Assembly (NCBI GenBank): GCA_028532915.1 | Contig: JAQQAI010000026.1 | Location: 24,013 to 88,012, forward strand | Origin: Sphaerochaetaceae bacterium | Lineage (GTDB): Bacteria; Spirochaetota; Spirochaetia; Sphaerochaetales; Sphaerochaetaceae | Length of the DNA stretch: 64,000 nucleotides | Direction of reading: 5' to 3' | Shown: positions 1-10,695 of the stretch, piece by piece | Numbering within the stretch: position 1 is the stretch's first letter | Layout of the letters: each line of letters starts with the position of its first letter | The notes under the pieces: model-generated | Database searches by the model: none | Told to the model about the DNA's origin: nothing | Seen by the model: only the letters and a program-made list of their open reading frames with translations | Position numbers and translations under genes: made by a program

Positions 1-1537
1 AGAGAATCGTATCATTTTCAATTATCCGGTATTCGTCAACTCTGTTGCAGGAACGATCGTTACGACCGAGGATGGGGAAAAGCTTTTCACAAGAAAAGGT
101 TTCATGTTCTATTCCAAGGTTCTCGAGCACTTCAAGAAAGATGATTACAAGAAACTTCTGATCGGTGACGGAGATGTTGTGGCTATCGGAGCTCCTCTGT
201 ATACTGACAAAGACGGCCGCGACTTTACATCGGATGTCATCGGAGTCGCGAAGATCAACGGTAACGGTCTGTTTATCGTCTCTCAGGAACAGCGCATAGA
301 TATCAGAAACGGATCGCAGCTGAAGATTGAAGTTCCCTCATATGTTGAGAGCGGAACGCCGATCGCTTTCTTCGACCCGTTCAGCGAGCCTATCATCGCA
401 GAATTCGATGGTAAAGTCGAATTTGTCGACATCAAGCTGGGAACGACTTTGAAAGAAGAGGTGAACGTCGAGACCGGATCTATCGAGAAGAAGATCACCG
501 AGCACATCAGTGAGACTCTTCAGCCCCGTATCTCGATCCTGAACAATCAGGAAGAAGTCGTTGCAACCTACTTTCTGCCTGCATCATCGTATCTGAGTAT
601 CGATGATCACGCACAGATCAAGAAAGGGCAGATCCTTGCCAAGATTCTGAAAGAAAGTGTAAAGACGAAAGATATTACAGGTGGTCTGCCTCGTGTCGGA
701 GAATTGTTCGAAGCTCGAAAACCGAGAAACCCGTCCGTACTTGCGAAAGTCGACGGCGTGGTGAAATTCGGTGCGGTCACCAAAGGTAAGAGAGTCGTTG
801 TCGTTGAAGACGATTTCGGTCATCAGTTCAAGCATCTGGTTCCGATGAGCAAGCATATGCTGGTTCGTGACGGAGACCGGGTCGAAGCCGCTGAAAGACT
901 GTGTGACGGGCCTATCGCTCCTCATGATATCCTCGAGATTCTCGGAGAGAATGCACTGCAGTCCTTCCTGCTTGATGAAGTTCAGGAAGTCTACAGGCTT
1001 CAGGGAGTTGATATCAACGATAAACACCTCGGTGTCGTCGTCCGGCAGATGCTCCGCAAAGTCGAGATCATAGGAGTCGGTGATACTTCCTTCATTCAGG
1101 GACAGCAGGTCGACAAGTACCGGTTCCATGAGGAAAATGCCAGGGTGCTGGCACAAGGAGGGCAGCCGGCCGATGCGAAACCGATGCTTCTCGGTATTAC
1201 GAGAGCTTCACTGAGTATCGACTCGTTTATCTCCGCCGCATCCTTCCAGGAGACGACGAAGGTCTTGACAAACGCGGCGATTGCTGGTAGTAGAGACGTT
1301 CTGAGGGGTTTGAAGGAAAATGTGATTATCGGACACCTGATTCCCGCCGGAACCGGAATGAAGCGGTATCGGGGCATCAGGGTGAAAGAGGATAATCCTA
1401 TAGATCTTGAATCTCAGGTTGAATCTCTGATGGAATCACGTAAATCAGGCGCATATGAAGATGAACTTGAAGACGTTGTTCCTGAACAGGAAATGTTATC
1501 CGAAGGTGAAACTGTCGATGACGGGGATGATGAATAG
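1..1537 (+). CDS. rpoC: RNA polymerase subunit beta' (C-terminal part)
   Basis: This is the last ~511 codons of the beta' subunit; the reading frame is open from base 2 and the 5' end lies outside the window. It is recognised by the conserved C-terminal region with GITRASLSIDSFISAASFQE and the following VLTNAAIAG and HLIPAGTG segments, which form the jaw/clamp part of the multisubunit polymerase. The protein ends in an acidic tail rich in Asp and Glu (last ~25 residues), longer than in E. coli. It precedes rpsL, as in the common rpoBC-str arrangement. Confidence 0.97.
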   Translation, partial: ENRIIFNYPVFVNSVAGTIVTTEDGEKLFTRKGFMFYSKVLEHFKKDDYKKLLIGDGDVVAIGAPLYTDKDGRDFTSDVIGVAKINGNGLFIVSQEQRIDIRNGSQLKIEVPSYVESGTPIAFFDPFSEPIIAEFDGKVEFVDIKLGTTLKEEVNVETGSIEKKITEHISETLQPRISILNNQEEVVATYFLPASSYLSIDDHAQIKKGQILAKILKESVKTKDITGGLPRVGELFEARKPRNPSVLAKVDGVVKFGAVTKGKRVVVVEDDFGHQFKHLVPMSKHMLVRDGDRVEAAERLCDGPIAPHDILEILGENALQSFLLDEVQEVYRLQGVDINDKHLGVVVRQMLRKVEIIGVGDTSFIQGQQVDKYRFHEENARVLAQGGQPADAKPMLLGITRASLSIDSFISAASFQETTKVLTNAAIAGSRDVLRGLKENVIIGHLIPAGTGMKRYRGIRVKEDNPIDLESQVESLMESRKSGAYEDELEDVVPEQEMLSEGETVDDGDDE

Positions 1538-1592
1538 AGATATTCATCATGTCCCTCTGTGAATGAATCGTTTCACATGCTGACTTTGGAGA

Positions 1593-1657
1593 TGATATAA
1601 AATGGGTAGCGAACTTTCGCTATGATGAATGAGAACATTGCTATGTGTTCTCACTAA
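1593..1657 (+). promoter_or_regulatory. possible extended -10 promoter and paired hairpins in the rpsL leader
   Basis: The 145-bp rpoC-rpsL gap has an extended -10 (TGATATAAA, 1593-1601) with only a weak -35. Two short hairpins follow: TAGCGA/TCGCTA (1607-1622) and GAGAACA/TGTTCTC (1631-1652). An 11-codon ORF (1622-1657, no clear ribosome site) spans the second. Str-operon leaders in other bacteria bind S7 or S12 for autoregulation; here that is only an inference from position. Confidence 0.35.
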
Positions 1658-1682
1658 AACGAGAAAGGGAGTGTATCGAAAG

Positions 1683-2057
1683 ATGCCTACAATTAACCAA
1701 TTAATACGTAAAGGACGCAGGACGAACGTCAATAAGACCAAGTCTCCGGCATTGCAGGGGTGTCCTCAAAAACGCGGGGTCTGTACGAGAGTTATGACAG
1801 TGACCCCCAAAAAGCCGAACTCGGCATTGAGAAAAGTCGCAAGAGTCCGTCTTTCAAACGGAATCGAAGTAACCGCATATATCCCTGGTATCGGACATAA
1901 CCTGCAGGAGCACAGTGTTGTACTCATGCGCGGCGGAAGAGTCAAAGACCTTCCAGGTGTTCGTTATCACATTGTTCGTGGTGCAAAAGATACCCTTGGT
2001 GTGAGTGACCGAAAGAGATCCCGTTCCAAGTATGGTGCTAAAAAGCCGAAGGCATAA
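1683..2057 (+). CDS. rpsL: 30S ribosomal protein S12
   Basis: 124 residues, the usual S12 length. The start at [11 protein letters not shown] is chosen because this is the universal S12 N-terminus and an AAAGGGAG ribosome site lies upstream; the frame is open further 5' but that extension has no homologous counterpart. The decoding-centre segments [15 protein letters not shown] and [13 protein letters not shown] are intact; K43/K88-equivalent positions are lysines, so no streptomycin-resistance change is evident. Co-transcribed with rpsG 15 bp downstream. Confidence 0.97.
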   Translation: MPTINQLIRKGRRTNVNKTKSPALQGCPQKRGVCTRVMTVTPKKPNSALRKVARVRLSNGIEVTAYIPGIGHNLQEHSVVLMRGGRVKDLPGVRYHIVRGAKDTLGVSDRKRSRSKYGAKKPKA

Positions 2058-2543
<486 letters not shown>

Positions 2544-2559
2544 GATTTTCCATATTTTG

Positions 2560-2589
2560 AAAAGCGTCGTTCGTCGGCGCTTTTTTTTC
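2560..2589 (+). terminator. rho-independent terminator after rpsG
   Basis: AAAAGCG (2560-2566) pairs with CGCTTTT (2578-2584), and the T-run continues to 2588. It separates rpsL-rpsG from tuf. Confidence 0.85.
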
Positions 2590-2656
2590 TGGTTGCCCGA
2601 TTCGTGTCCTGCTTCCGGCGGTATCTCATTTATTTGGATTTATCGTAATATATGTG

Positions 2657-2685
2657 TTGACACAAATTAGCAAACCCTCTATATT
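2657..2685 (+). promoter_or_regulatory. strong sigma70-type promoter for tuf
   Basis: TTGACA (2657-2662), 17-bp spacer, TATATT (2680-2685). It is nearly consensus, placing the transcript start near 2692 and giving tuf a leader of about 288 nt. Confidence 0.85.
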
Positions 2686-2711
2686 AGCAAAGGTGTCCTT
2701 TAGGGAGCAGT

Positions 2712-2759
2712 ATGCTCATTAAGGACATTTGTAGAGCCAAACCGATTGTCCGGACTTAA
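2712..2759 (+). CDS. possible 15-residue leader peptide upstream of tuf
   Basis: ATG at 2712, about 20 nt into the predicted transcript, is preceded by AGGGAG (2702-2707). It encodes MLIKDICRAKPIVRT and stops at TAA 2757-2759. The ribosome site and start codon lie inside the first leader hairpin. Nothing is known of the family, and ORFs this short arise by chance, so the evidence is position and ribosome site only. Confidence 0.3.
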   Translation: MLIKDICRAKPIVRT

Positions 2760-2899
2760 TGTACTGGGATGATAAGGTGGTTCCAGATAGCAGAATTTTT
2801 GAAATCTGTACTATGTCGTTGGCTGAAACATGTTTTTCGACCTCTGGATCCCTCTTTTCGTCTAGTGTAAAAAAATCCCGAATCAGTTTGTCTCTCTAA
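2759..2899 (+). CDS. possible 46-residue small ORF overlapping the leader peptide stop
   Basis: The ATG at 2759 shares its A with the preceding TAA stop (TAATG), so it could be translated by termination-reinitiation. The product starts MYWDDKVVP and is Ser-rich at its C-terminus. No family was recognised. An open frame of 46 codons has roughly a one-in-ten chance of occurring at random, so this is a tentative call. Confidence 0.2.
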   Translation: MYWDDKVVPDSRIFEICTMSLAETCFSTSGSLFSSSVKKSRISLSL

Positions 2900-2979
2900 A
2901 TCGAAAGGTAAAGGCGTCTTGCCTTTATGGAGCACGATATATTTTTTTCTGTGACAAAGATTGTCACAAGGAGGAACTG

Positions 2980-4170
<1,191 letters not shown>

Positions 4171-4180
4171 CGACTAGTTG

Positions 4181-4219
4181 CTTGCTCGCATCGCATAAGG
4201 TGCGGGCAAGAATTGTTTT
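4181..4219 (+). terminator. hairpin with T-tract between tuf and rpsJ (possible attenuating terminator)
   Basis: CTTGCTCGCA (4181-4190) pairs with TGCGGGCAAG (4201-4210) with one G-T pair, followed by AATTGTTTTTT. The tail is interrupted, so termination would be partial. That would allow tuf to be made in excess over the S10 block, which has no obvious promoter of its own here. Confidence 0.55.
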
Positions 4220-4230
4220 TTGGAGGAATA

Positions 4231-4539
4231 ATGGCTAAGGATAGAATTCGGGTGCGGCTGAGAGGTTTTGACATTGAGCTCGTAGAACAGAGCGCTAAGG
4301 CGATCGTGCAGACAGTAGTGAAGGCTGGTGCCAAAGTCTCTGGCCCCGTACCTCTCCCAACTCGTATCAACAAGTATACTGTACTTAGATCGCCACACGT
4401 AAATAAAAAATCGCGTGAACAATTTGAGATGCGAACACATAAAAGGCTGATCGACATTCTTGACCCTACATCTAAAGTAATGGATGCCCTCATGAAGCTT
4501 GAGCTCCCTGCTGGCGTAGATGTAGAGATTAAACAGTAA
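4231..4539 (+). CDS. rpsJ: 30S ribosomal protein S10
   Basis: 102 residues from [10 protein letters not shown]. This start is preferred over an in-frame one 18 bp upstream because TGGAGG sits just before it and the protein then matches the family length. The SGPVPLPT loop and [13 protein letters not shown] segment are typical. S10 is in the 30S head and is the NusB/NusG partner in antitermination. First gene of the S10 block. Confidence 0.97.
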   Translation: MAKDRIRVRLRGFDIELVEQSAKAIVQTVVKAGAKVSGPVPLPTRINKYTVLRSPHVNKKSREQFEMRTHKRLIDILDPTSKVMDALMKLELPAGVDVEIKQ

Positions 4540-4554
4540 TAGTTGAGGTAAGAG

Positions 4555-5175
4555 ATGTTAGGGCTTATCGGAAAAAAAATAGGAATGACACAGGTCTTTG
4601 ATGCTAATGGTATTCTGACTCCTGTGACTGTAATTAAGATAGAGGACAATGTGGTCATCGAGAATCGGACTGTTGAAAAGAACGGTTACAATTCTTGTGT
4701 ATTAGGCTCATTTGATAAGAAGAAGAGTCAAACCACTAAACCATATGCTGGGCAATTCACTGATGTATGTGCACCTAAGAAGACATTGGTTGAGATGCGC
4801 GACTTTGATAAAGAAGCAGCCGTAGGTGAAGTCCTGAAGGTTGATGTATTCAATGATGTCAGTTTTGTTGATGTCGTCGGTACTTCAAAAGGTAAAGGAT
4901 TTCAGGGTGGTATGAAACGGCATAATTTTGCCGGTGGTCGTGCTACACACGGGTCTAAGTTCCATCGTGATATCGGTGGTACTGCGATGTCTGCCTCTCC
5001 ATCAAGAACTTTTAAAGGGAAAAGGATGGCAGGACGCATGGGAGCTGATAAGGTGACTGTGCAGAATCTTCGTGTTGTCCGTGTTGATGAAGAGATGCAG
5101 GTTCTTTTGGTGAAAGGAGCGATTCCTGGACCCGCCCAGAGCGTAGTCATCGTGAAGAAAGCGAAGAAGAAGTAG
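4555..5175 (+). CDS. rplC: 50S ribosomal protein L3
   Basis: 206 residues, starting [15 protein letters not shown] after GAGGT. The [13 protein letters not shown] and [10 protein letters not shown] segments of the extended loop near the peptidyl-transferase centre are intact, including the glutamine that is methylated in E. coli. L3 is one of the two assembly initiators of the 50S subunit. 15 bp after rpsJ. Confidence 0.97.
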   Translation: MLGLIGKKIGMTQVFDANGILTPVTVIKIEDNVVIENRTVEKNGYNSCVLGSFDKKKSQTTKPYAGQFTDVCAPKKTLVEMRDFDKEAAVGEVLKVDVFNDVSFVDVVGTSKGKGFQGGMKRHNFAGGRATHGSKFHRDIGGTAMSASPSRTFKGKRMAGRMGADKVTVQNLRVVRVDEEMQVLLVKGAIPGPAQSVVIVKKAKKK

Positions 5176-5184
5176 AGGCGAGAA

Positions 5185-5814
5185 ATGGAAACAAAGGTCT
5201 TTTCAATTAAAGGGGAAGAGTTGCACGCAATTACCCTCAACGATGAAGTATTCAATCGTGAAGTTAGTGATGGTTCGATTTATCATGCTATTAACAATGA
5301 ATTGGCAAATCGTCGTGTAGGGACTGCCTGTACAAAAACCAGAGGTGAAGTCAACTATAGTAACTCAAAACCATACAAACAAAAGGGAACTGGTAATGCC
5401 CGTGCCGGTGACAAGAAGTCTCCGATATGGGTGGGCGGAGGAACCATTTTCGGTCCTAAACCCCGTGATTATAGCTATACACTTCCGAAGAAGGTTAAAC
5501 GGCTGGCTATGAAATCACTGCTTTCCCTTGCTGTGAATGAAGAAAAATTGGTGGTCGTTGAGGATTTCACCATCGAAAGTGGTCGAACAAAGGAGCTTGC
5601 ATCTATTGTGCAGAACTTTGTTACTGATAAGAAGCGGACTGTACTTATTCTGAAAGATGATGATGTTATGATGCGTAGAGCAGCAAGAAACATCCCCTTT
5701 TTGAAAGTGCTTTCCTACAACAGACTTTCCGCAAAGGAACTGCTGTACGGAAGAAAAGTTTTGATGCTTGAGAGTGCCGCTATGAATCTCAACGAATTCT
5801 TCGGTGATAAATAA
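5185..5814 (+). CDS. rplD: 50S ribosomal protein L4
   Basis: 209 residues. The extended loop [19 protein letters not shown], which lines the exit tunnel, is conserved. The [15 protein letters not shown] segment and C-terminal globular part follow. L4 autoregulates the S10 operon in enterobacteria by binding the leader; no equivalent E. coli-type leader is visible upstream of rpsJ here. Confidence 0.96.
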   Translation: METKVFSIKGEELHAITLNDEVFNREVSDGSIYHAINNELANRRVGTACTKTRGEVNYSNSKPYKQKGTGNARAGDKKSPIWVGGGTIFGPKPRDYSYTLPKKVKRLAMKSLLSLAVNEEKLVVVEDFTIESGRTKELASIVQNFVTDKKRTVLILKDDDVMMRRAARNIPFLKVLSYNRLSAKELLYGRKVLMLESAAMNLNEFFGDK

Positions 5815-5824
5815 GGGGTGTAAT

Positions 5825-6127
5825 GTGAGAGCAGATCAAGTAATCATACAACCTGTGCTGACTGAAAAGTCTAATATTGCCAGGGAGTTGGAAGAGAAGA
5901 AGTACACATTCAAAGTGGCTAAGGATGCAAACAAATTCCAGATCGCAAAGGCGGTCAAGGAGTTGTTCGATGTTACTCCGGTCAAAGTCAATGTTGTGTC
6001 TGTAAAAGGTAAACCAAAATATACCCGCGGTAAAAGCGGTTATATAGCTGGGACAACCGGTGACTGGAAGAAGGCGATAATCACTCTTGCCAAAGGTGAT
6101 GTCATTCAGGCCGTCGAAGGACTGTAG
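5825..6127 (+). CDS. rplW: 50S ribosomal protein L23
   Basis: 100 residues. The start is taken as GTG 5825 (MRADQVIIQPVLTEK) because AAGGGG lies 8 bp upstream. An earlier in-frame GTG at 5804 would overlap rplD and add seven non-conserved residues. L23 is at the tunnel exit, where SRP and trigger factor dock. The LTEKS...KYTF motif is typical. Confidence 0.93.
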   Translation: MRADQVIIQPVLTEKSNIARELEEKKYTFKVAKDANKFQIAKAVKELFDVTPVKVNVVSVKGKPKYTRGKSGYIAGTTGDWKKAIITLAKGDVIQAVEGL

Positions 6128-6136
6128 GAGGAATAC

Positions 6137-6961
6137 ATGGCACTAAAGAAATATAAACCATACACTCCCGGGTTGCGCCAGAAGACCACATTGGTATTTG
6201 ATGAGCTTACAACCAACAAGAGTGAAAAGGCTCTTACCACAAAACTTTCGAAGCATGCGGGACGTGATACATTCGGTCGCATCAGTGTTAGAAGACGTGG
6301 CGGTGGTCATAAAAGAGCTTATCGTGTAATCGATTTTAAACGCGATAAGATCGGCATTCCGGGTGTTGTAAAGACAATCGAATACGATCCGAACAGGAGT
6401 GCAAATATAGCTCTCGTCTTCTATGCTGACGGAGAGAAAAGATATATTCTGGCACCTAAAGGAATCACAGTTGGTACACGCGTTGAGAGCGGACCTCAGG
6501 CTCCTTTGGAAATCGGGAACACTCTTCCGCTGAGAAACATTCCCCTCGGTCTGACAGTTCACAACGTTGAATTGCAGCTGGGCCGCGGCGGGCAGATGGT
6601 TCGAAGTGCCGGATTAGGTGCTACCATCGTCGCCAAGGAAGGAGATTATGTTACTCTTAAACTTCCTTCCGGTGAAATGAGAATGGTATTCGCCGAGTGT
6701 TCGGCAACCTTGGGCAGATTGGGTAATGACGATCATATGAACGTCACTCTCGGTAAAGCCGGCCGTTCAAGATGGTTGGGTAAGAGACCGAAAGTAAGAG
6801 GTGTTGCCATGAACCCGGTCGATCACCCTCATGGTGGTGGTGAAGGAAAGACCGCATCCGGTCGTCATCCTGTTACTCCCTGGGGCGTACAGACTAAGGG
6901 ACATAAGACACGAAAGAAGAAAAAACCTTCGGGTAGTTTCATCGTGAAAAAGCGTAAGTAG
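6137..6961 (+). CDS. rplB: 50S ribosomal protein L2
   Basis: 274 residues, full length, preceded by AGGAGG. The conserved [15 protein letters not shown] stretch, with the histidine close to the peptidyl-transferase centre, is intact, as is the basic C-terminal [18 protein letters not shown]2 is needed for subunit association and peptide-bond formation. Confidence 0.98.
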   Translation: MALKKYKPYTPGLRQKTTLVFDELTTNKSEKALTTKLSKHAGRDTFGRISVRRRGGGHKRAYRVIDFKRDKIGIPGVVKTIEYDPNRSANIALVFYADGEKRYILAPKGITVGTRVESGPQAPLEIGNTLPLRNIPLGLTVHNVELQLGRGGQMVRSAGLGATIVAKEGDYVTLKLPSGEMRMVFAECSATLGRLGNDDHMNVTLGKAGRSRWLGKRPKVRGVAMNPVDHPHGGGEGKTASGRHPVTPWGVQTKGHKTRKKKKPSGSFIVKKRK

Positions 6962-6972
6962 GAGTAGAGAAA

Positions 6973-7251
6973 GTGGCTAGGTCAATCAAAAAAGGTCCTT
7001 TTATTGAGAAAAAACTCTACAAGAGGATTACAGAATCCAACAAATCGGGTAAGAAACCTATGATCAAGACGTACTCACGCACTTCGACGATCATCCCCGA
7101 GATGGTTGGATATACTATTTCTGTGTATAACGGCAAAACATGGGTTCCGGTATTCGTTACTGAAAACCTCGTAGGACATAAGCTTGGTGAATTCTCACCG
7201 ACAAGGCTGTTCCGCGGACACGCCGCATCAGACAAGAAAGGTAGAAGGTAG
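6973..7251 (+). CDS. rpsS: 30S ribosomal protein S19
   Basis: 92 residues from a GTG start ([10 protein letters not shown]), with GGAG 8-12 bp upstream. The [20 protein letters not shown] and GEFSPTR segments are standard. S19 forms the head complex with S13. Confidence 0.97.
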   Translation: MARSIKKGPFIEKKLYKRITESNKSGKKPMIKTYSRTSTIIPEMVGYTISVYNGKTWVPVFVTENLVGHKLGEFSPTRLFRGHAASDKKGRR

Positions 7252-7263
7252 TAGGTGTAGAAT

Positions 7264-7620
7264 ATGGAAGAAAAGAAAGGTTTTAAAGCTGTTGCCAAAT
7301 ATTTACCCTCTTCTCCCTCCAAAGTCCGCCCTGTTGCCGACTTGGTGAGAAGCAGATCCTATGTTGATGCTATGGCAATTCTTGACGCTCTGCCTCAGAA
7401 AGGGGCGATTCTTCTCAAGAAAGTTGTCCAGTCTGCTGCAGCAAACGCAATGAACCAGAACAAGAAACTTGATGAAGAGCAGTTGGTGATAGCACAACTC
7501 TATGTAGATGATGGTCCTCGATTGAAAAGAGTTTGGCCGAGATCTCATGGAAGACGTGATATTCTTCTGAAGAGACAGTGTCATATCACAGTCGTGCTCG
7601 ATGAAAAGGTGGGTAAGTAA
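7264..7620 (+). CDS. rplV: 50S ribosomal protein L22
   Basis: 118 residues. The core LPSSPSKVRPVADLVR and the tunnel-lining beta-hairpin ending in RSHGRRDILLKR are present; no insertion or deletion is visible in that hairpin. The stop codon directly abuts the rpsC ATG. Confidence 0.95.
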   Translation: MEEKKGFKAVAKYLPSSPSKVRPVADLVRSRSYVDAMAILDALPQKGAILLKKVVQSAAANAMNQNKKLDEEQLVIAQLYVDDGPRLKRVWPRSHGRRDILLKRQCHITVVLDEKVGK

Positions 7621-8334
7621 ATGGGTCAGAAAGTTAATCCAATTGGACTTCGGTTGGGAGTCAACAAGACCTGGAAATCAAAATGGTATGTTGATCCCAG
7701 AGAATATGCAGCAACCCTTCATGAGGATTTGAAACTCAGAAAGGTTCTCCTTACCTGTCCTGAGGTTCAAGGTGCTGAGATCGCTGATGTTGAAATTGTC
7801 AGAAAACCACAGCGCGTTTCCCTGACGATCTCTACCAGCCGCCCCGGTATCATTATCGGAGCAAAAGGTTCAAACGTTGAGAAGCTTGGTGCAAGACTTC
7901 AGGGACTGACGGACAAGAAGGTTCAGATCAAGATCAAAGAGATCAAGAAACCCGATGCTGATGCTCAGCTCATTGCAGGCAATGTTGCCAGACAGCTTAC
8001 CAACCGCGGTTCACACCGAAGAGCACTCAAGATGGCGATCAGCAAGGCTATGCAGGCCGGAGCTCAGGGAGTCAAGATCAAGGTTTCCGGAAGACTCGGC
8101 GGAAAGGAAATTGCCGGTTCGGAGTGGTTGAAAGATGGAAGAATTCCACTTCATACTCTGAGAAGCGATATCGATTACGGGTTTGCCCAGGCAAACACCT
8201 CCTTCGGGGTCATCGGTGTTAAAGTATGGGTGTACAACGGTGAGATTCTTGATAAATCAAAGAAAGACGACGCTGGCTTATTAGTGCGCAAGAGTGCACG
8301 AGAACGAGCACAGAATGTTGATAATAGGAGTTAG
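7621..8334 (+). CDS. rpsC: 30S ribosomal protein S3
   Basis: 237 residues. It starts MGQKVNPIGLRLG and has the KH domain with RPGIIIGAKGSNVEKLG, then the C-terminal domain with KVSGRLGG and LHTLRSDIDYG. S3 lines the mRNA entry tunnel. It begins immediately after the rplV stop, so it is probably translationally coupled; the ribosome site lies inside rplV. Confidence 0.97.
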   Translation: MGQKVNPIGLRLGVNKTWKSKWYVDPREYAATLHEDLKLRKVLLTCPEVQGAEIADVEIVRKPQRVSLTISTSRPGIIIGAKGSNVEKLGARLQGLTDKKVQIKIKEIKKPDADAQLIAGNVARQLTNRGSHRRALKMAISKAMQAGAQGVKIKVSGRLGGKEIAGSEWLKDGRIPLHTLRSDIDYGFAQANTSFGVIGVKVWVYNGEILDKSKKDDAGLLVRKSARERAQNVDNRS

Positions 8335-8340
8335 TACATC

Positions 8341-8757
8341 ATGCTGAGTCCAAAGAGAATAAAATTCAGAAAGAAACATAGAGGTACTAGAGACGGTGTT
8401 GCACATCGTGGAAATTATCTCGCATTCGGTGAGTTTGGCCTGATGGCGTTGGAACCAAAATGGATAACCAACCGTCAGATAGAGGCTGCTCGTATCGCGA
8501 TGACCCGTCATATCAAACGTGGTGGTAAGGTATGGATCAGAATTTTCCCCGATATGCCTTATACCAAGAAACCCGCTGAAACCCGTCAGGGTAACGGTAA
8601 AGGTAACCCTGAAGGCTGGGTCGCAGTAGTTAAGACCGGCGCTTTGATGTTTGAGATGGGCGGCGTTGATGAAGCTCTGGCTCGCGAAGCGCTGAAGCTT
8701 GCAGCTTCGAAACTCCCGATCAAGACAAAATTTGTCACCAGAAGGGAAGTGGAGTAG
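8341..8757 (+). CDS. rplP: 50S ribosomal protein L16
   Basis: 138 residues, starting [15 protein letters not shown]. The [20 protein letters not shown] segment and [13 protein letters not shown] motif, which contacts tRNA in the A site, are intact. It sits near the peptidyl-transferase centre. Confidence 0.97.
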   Translation: MLSPKRIKFRKKHRGTRDGVAHRGNYLAFGEFGLMALEPKWITNRQIEAARIAMTRHIKRGGKVWIRIFPDMPYTKKPAETRQGNGKGNPEGWVAVVKTGALMFEMGGVDEALAREALKLAASKLPIKTKFVTRREVE

Positions 8758-8760
8758 GAT

Positions 8761-8967
8761 ATGAAAAATTCATTTAACGATTTAACATATGCAGAATTGG
8801 TCGCCAAGAGAGAGAAGCTCAGAAAAGAAGCATTAGATTTGAGAATGGCTAAGGTTCTTGGACATGTTGAGAATCCTTTAGCAGTGAGAACTACTAAACG
8901 AGATATCGCACGCCTTAACACCCTCATCCACGAGTATGCCCTGGGCATACGACAGAATTCTAAATAA
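8761..8967 (+). CDS. rpmC: 50S ribosomal protein L29
   Basis: 68 residues. Two-helix protein at the tunnel exit beside L23. The [12 protein letters not shown] and [11 protein letters not shown] segments are typical. Starts 3 bp after rplP. Confidence 0.95.
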   Translation: MKNSFNDLTYAELVAKREKLRKEALDLRMAKVLGHVENPLAVRTTKRDIARLNTLIHEYALGIRQNSK

Positions 8968-8983
8968 GTGAGGTTCACATCCA

Positions 8984-9235
8984 ATGGAAGTTAATAAGAA
9001 ACGATATACCGGTGTGGTAACCAGCGATAAAATGGATAAGACCATTGTTGTGTCAGTCTCAACAAGAAGACTGCATCCTCTCTACAAGAAATATGTGACT
9101 CACACAAAGAAAGTGAAAGCGCACGATGAGAGAAATGATGCTGCTTTGGGTGATACTGTCCGCGTTGTTGAATGCAGACCTATCAGCAAAGACAAGAGCT
9201 GGCGTCTTGAACAAGTCATTGAACGGGCTAAGTAG
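8984..9235 (+). CDS. rpsQ: 30S ribosomal protein S17
   Basis: 83 residues. The OB-fold motif [18 protein letters not shown] and HPLYKKYV are conserved; binds 16S helix 11. Start ATG 8984 sits after GTGAGG. Confidence 0.96.
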   Translation: MEVNKKRYTGVVTSDKMDKTIVVSVSTRRLHPLYKKYVTHTKKVKAHDERNDAALGDTVRVVECRPISKDKSWRLEQVIERAK

Positions 9236-9249
9236 GAAGGAGCAATTTC

Positions 9250-9618
9250 ATGGTACAAATGCAAACATATCTGAATGTAGCAGACAACAGCGGTGCCAAA
9301 AGAGTTCAGTGTATCAAAGTTCTGGGTGGAAGCCATAGAATGATTGCTGGAGTCGGTGACATCATTGTTGTAGCAGTGAAGGACGCCCTTCCTAACGGCG
9401 CCATCAAGAAAGGTGACGTGTTGAAGGCGGTTATCGTCCGTACTAAAAAAGAATACCGGAGACCTGACGGTACCTATATCAGGTTCGATGACAACGCTTG
9501 CGTAGTCATTGATGCCAACAATAACCCGCGTGGAAAGCGTATCTTCGGGCCTGTTGCTCGCGAACTTCGTGACGGCGGCTTTGTGAAGATCGTCTCGCTC
9601 GCGCCGGAAGTGTTGTAG
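9250..9618 (+). CDS. rplN: 50S ribosomal protein L14
   Basis: 122 residues, starting [17 protein letters not shown]. The [18 protein letters not shown] and [16 protein letters not shown] segments are diagnostic. L14 contacts the 30S subunit and is the docking site of the silencing factor RsfS. AGGAGC is upstream. Confidence 0.97.
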   Translation: MVQMQTYLNVADNSGAKRVQCIKVLGGSHRMIAGVGDIIVVAVKDALPNGAIKKGDVLKAVIVRTKKEYRRPDGTYIRFDDNACVVIDANNNPRGKRIFGPVARELRDGGFVKIVSLAPEVL

Positions 9619-9629
9619 GAGAATTAGAG

Positions 9630-9935
9630 ATGAAACTGAAGAAGAATGACAATGTCAAGGTTCTTGCAGGCAAAGACAAAGGTAAGACGGGTCGTATCCT
9701 GAAGATCGATCAGGTCAATCAGAGAGTCGTTGTCCAGGGCGTTAACATGGTGAAGAAAACCATGAAGAAGCGCTCACAGCAGGACCAGGGTGGAATCAAG
9801 GAAATCGAGGCTCCGATTCATGTTTCTAATGTAGCCCTTCTGCTGAAGAACGGCGAGACATCTAGAATCGGCTTTAGACTTGAAGAAAACGGAGATAAGG
9901 TTCGTTTCGCTAAGAAAACCGGGGAAGTGATCTGA
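9630..9935 (+). CDS. rplX: 50S ribosomal protein L24
   Basis: 101 residues. KOW motif [20 protein letters not shown] at the N-terminus, then the [11 protein letters not shown] and [11 protein letters not shown] segments. Assembly initiator of the 50S subunit. Its TGA overlaps the rplE ATG by one base. Confidence 0.96.
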   Translation: MKLKKNDNVKVLAGKDKGKTGRILKIDQVNQRVVVQGVNMVKKTMKKRSQQDQGGIKEIEAPIHVSNVALLLKNGETSRIGFRLEENGDKVRFAKKTGEVI

Positions 9936-10486
9936 TGGCAAAATTCGTACCCAACTTAAAAAAAACGTATCTGGAAAAAGCAGCTCCCGAATTATTGAAG
10001 GAATTCGGCTATAAAACCAAGATGCAGGTGCCGGCTATCGAGAAAGTCTCTGTCAGCATCGGTGTCGGTGAAGCTATTGTGAACAAAAAGCTTCTGGATT
10101 CAGCAGTTAAAGAACTTGAACAGATTACTGGACAGCATGTCGTGAAGACAAAAGCAAGAAAGTCCATTGCTAACTTCAAAGTTCGTGCCGGACAGGAAAT
10201 CGGGGCCGTAGTAACACTTCGTGGCGATAACATGTGGTTCTTCCTTGAACGTCTGATCGGTATTGCTTTACCTCGTGTTAAAGACTTCAAGGGCGTAAAA
10301 CCGAATGCGTTCGATGGTCACGGGAATTATGCGCTCGGTATCACTGAGCAGATCATCTTCCCTGAAATCGATTATGATAAAATTGAACGTGTGAGTGGGT
10401 TGAACGTTGCTATCGTGACTTCGGCCAAGAGTGATGAAGAAGGGTATGCCTTACTCAAAAAGCTTGGCATGCCATTCGCTAAATAA
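9935..10486 (+). CDS. rplE: 50S ribosomal protein L5
   Basis: 183 residues. 5S rRNA-binding protein of the central protuberance, with [18 protein letters not shown] and [20 protein letters not shown] typical of the family. Begins within the rplX stop (TGATG), so probably coupled. Confidence 0.97.
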   Translation: MAKFVPNLKKTYLEKAAPELLKEFGYKTKMQVPAIEKVSVSIGVGEAIVNKKLLDSAVKELEQITGQHVVKTKARKSIANFKVRAGQEIGAVVTLRGDNMWFFLERLIGIALPRVKDFKGVKPNAFDGHGNYALGITEQIIFPEIDYDKIERVSGLNVAIVTSAKSDEEGYALLKKLGMPFAK

Positions 10487-10500
10487 GGTGGAGTGAAGAG

Positions 10501-10686
10501 ATGGCAAAAAAATCGATGATCGTTAAGGCGAACAGAACGCCAAAATACAGTACCAGGAAGGTCAACCGCTGCAAAGTTTGCGGTAGACCACGCGGGTATA
10601 TGCGGAAATTCGAGATGTGCAGAATTTGCTTTCGGAAGCTTGCTAGCGAAGGGCAGATTCCCGGCGTCACCAAATCTAGCTGGTAG
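10501..10686 (+). CDS. rpsN: 30S ribosomal protein S14, zinc-binding type
   Basis: 61 residues, the short form. A zinc ribbon is visible as [20 protein letters not shown] (two CxxC pairs), so this is the C+ type that requires zinc rather than the ~100-residue C- paralogue. Ribosomes carrying C+ S14 store zinc; a zinc-responsive module lies at the other end of the window. Confidence 0.97.
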   Translation: MAKKSMIVKANRTPKYSTRKVNRCKVCGRPRGYMRKFEMCRICFRKLASEGQIPGVTKSSW

Positions 10687-10695
10687 GAGATTAAC

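Larger units (their letters stand above)
2692..2979 (+). promoter_or_regulatory. long structured tuf leader
   Basis: This leader lies in the only gap longer than 300 bases in the window (2544-2979); the terminator and promoter above account for the rest of that gap. It has three clean hairpins. The first is nested: GTCCTT/AAGGAC (2695-2726) enclosing GAGCA-GTA-TGCTC (2705-2717). The second is TAAAGGC/GCCTTTA (2909-2927). The third is GTGACA/TGTCAC (2951-2967), ending 1 nt before the AAGGAGG ribosome site of tuf. Two small overlapping ORFs lie between the first and second. No known riboswitch was recognised. Confidence 0.6.

Noticed and set aside
584..1156. 190-codon open frame antisense to rpoC
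   Set aside because: It mirrors the rpoC coding frame; no ribosome site or recognised motif, and rpoC is certain there.
2544..2979. tRNA or remnant fusA in the rpsG-tuf gap
   Set aside because: No cloverleaf and no GTPase motif in any frame.
5804..5824. Upstream GTG start for rplW
   Set aside because: Adds non-conserved residues and overlaps rplD; GTG 5825 has a ribosome site.
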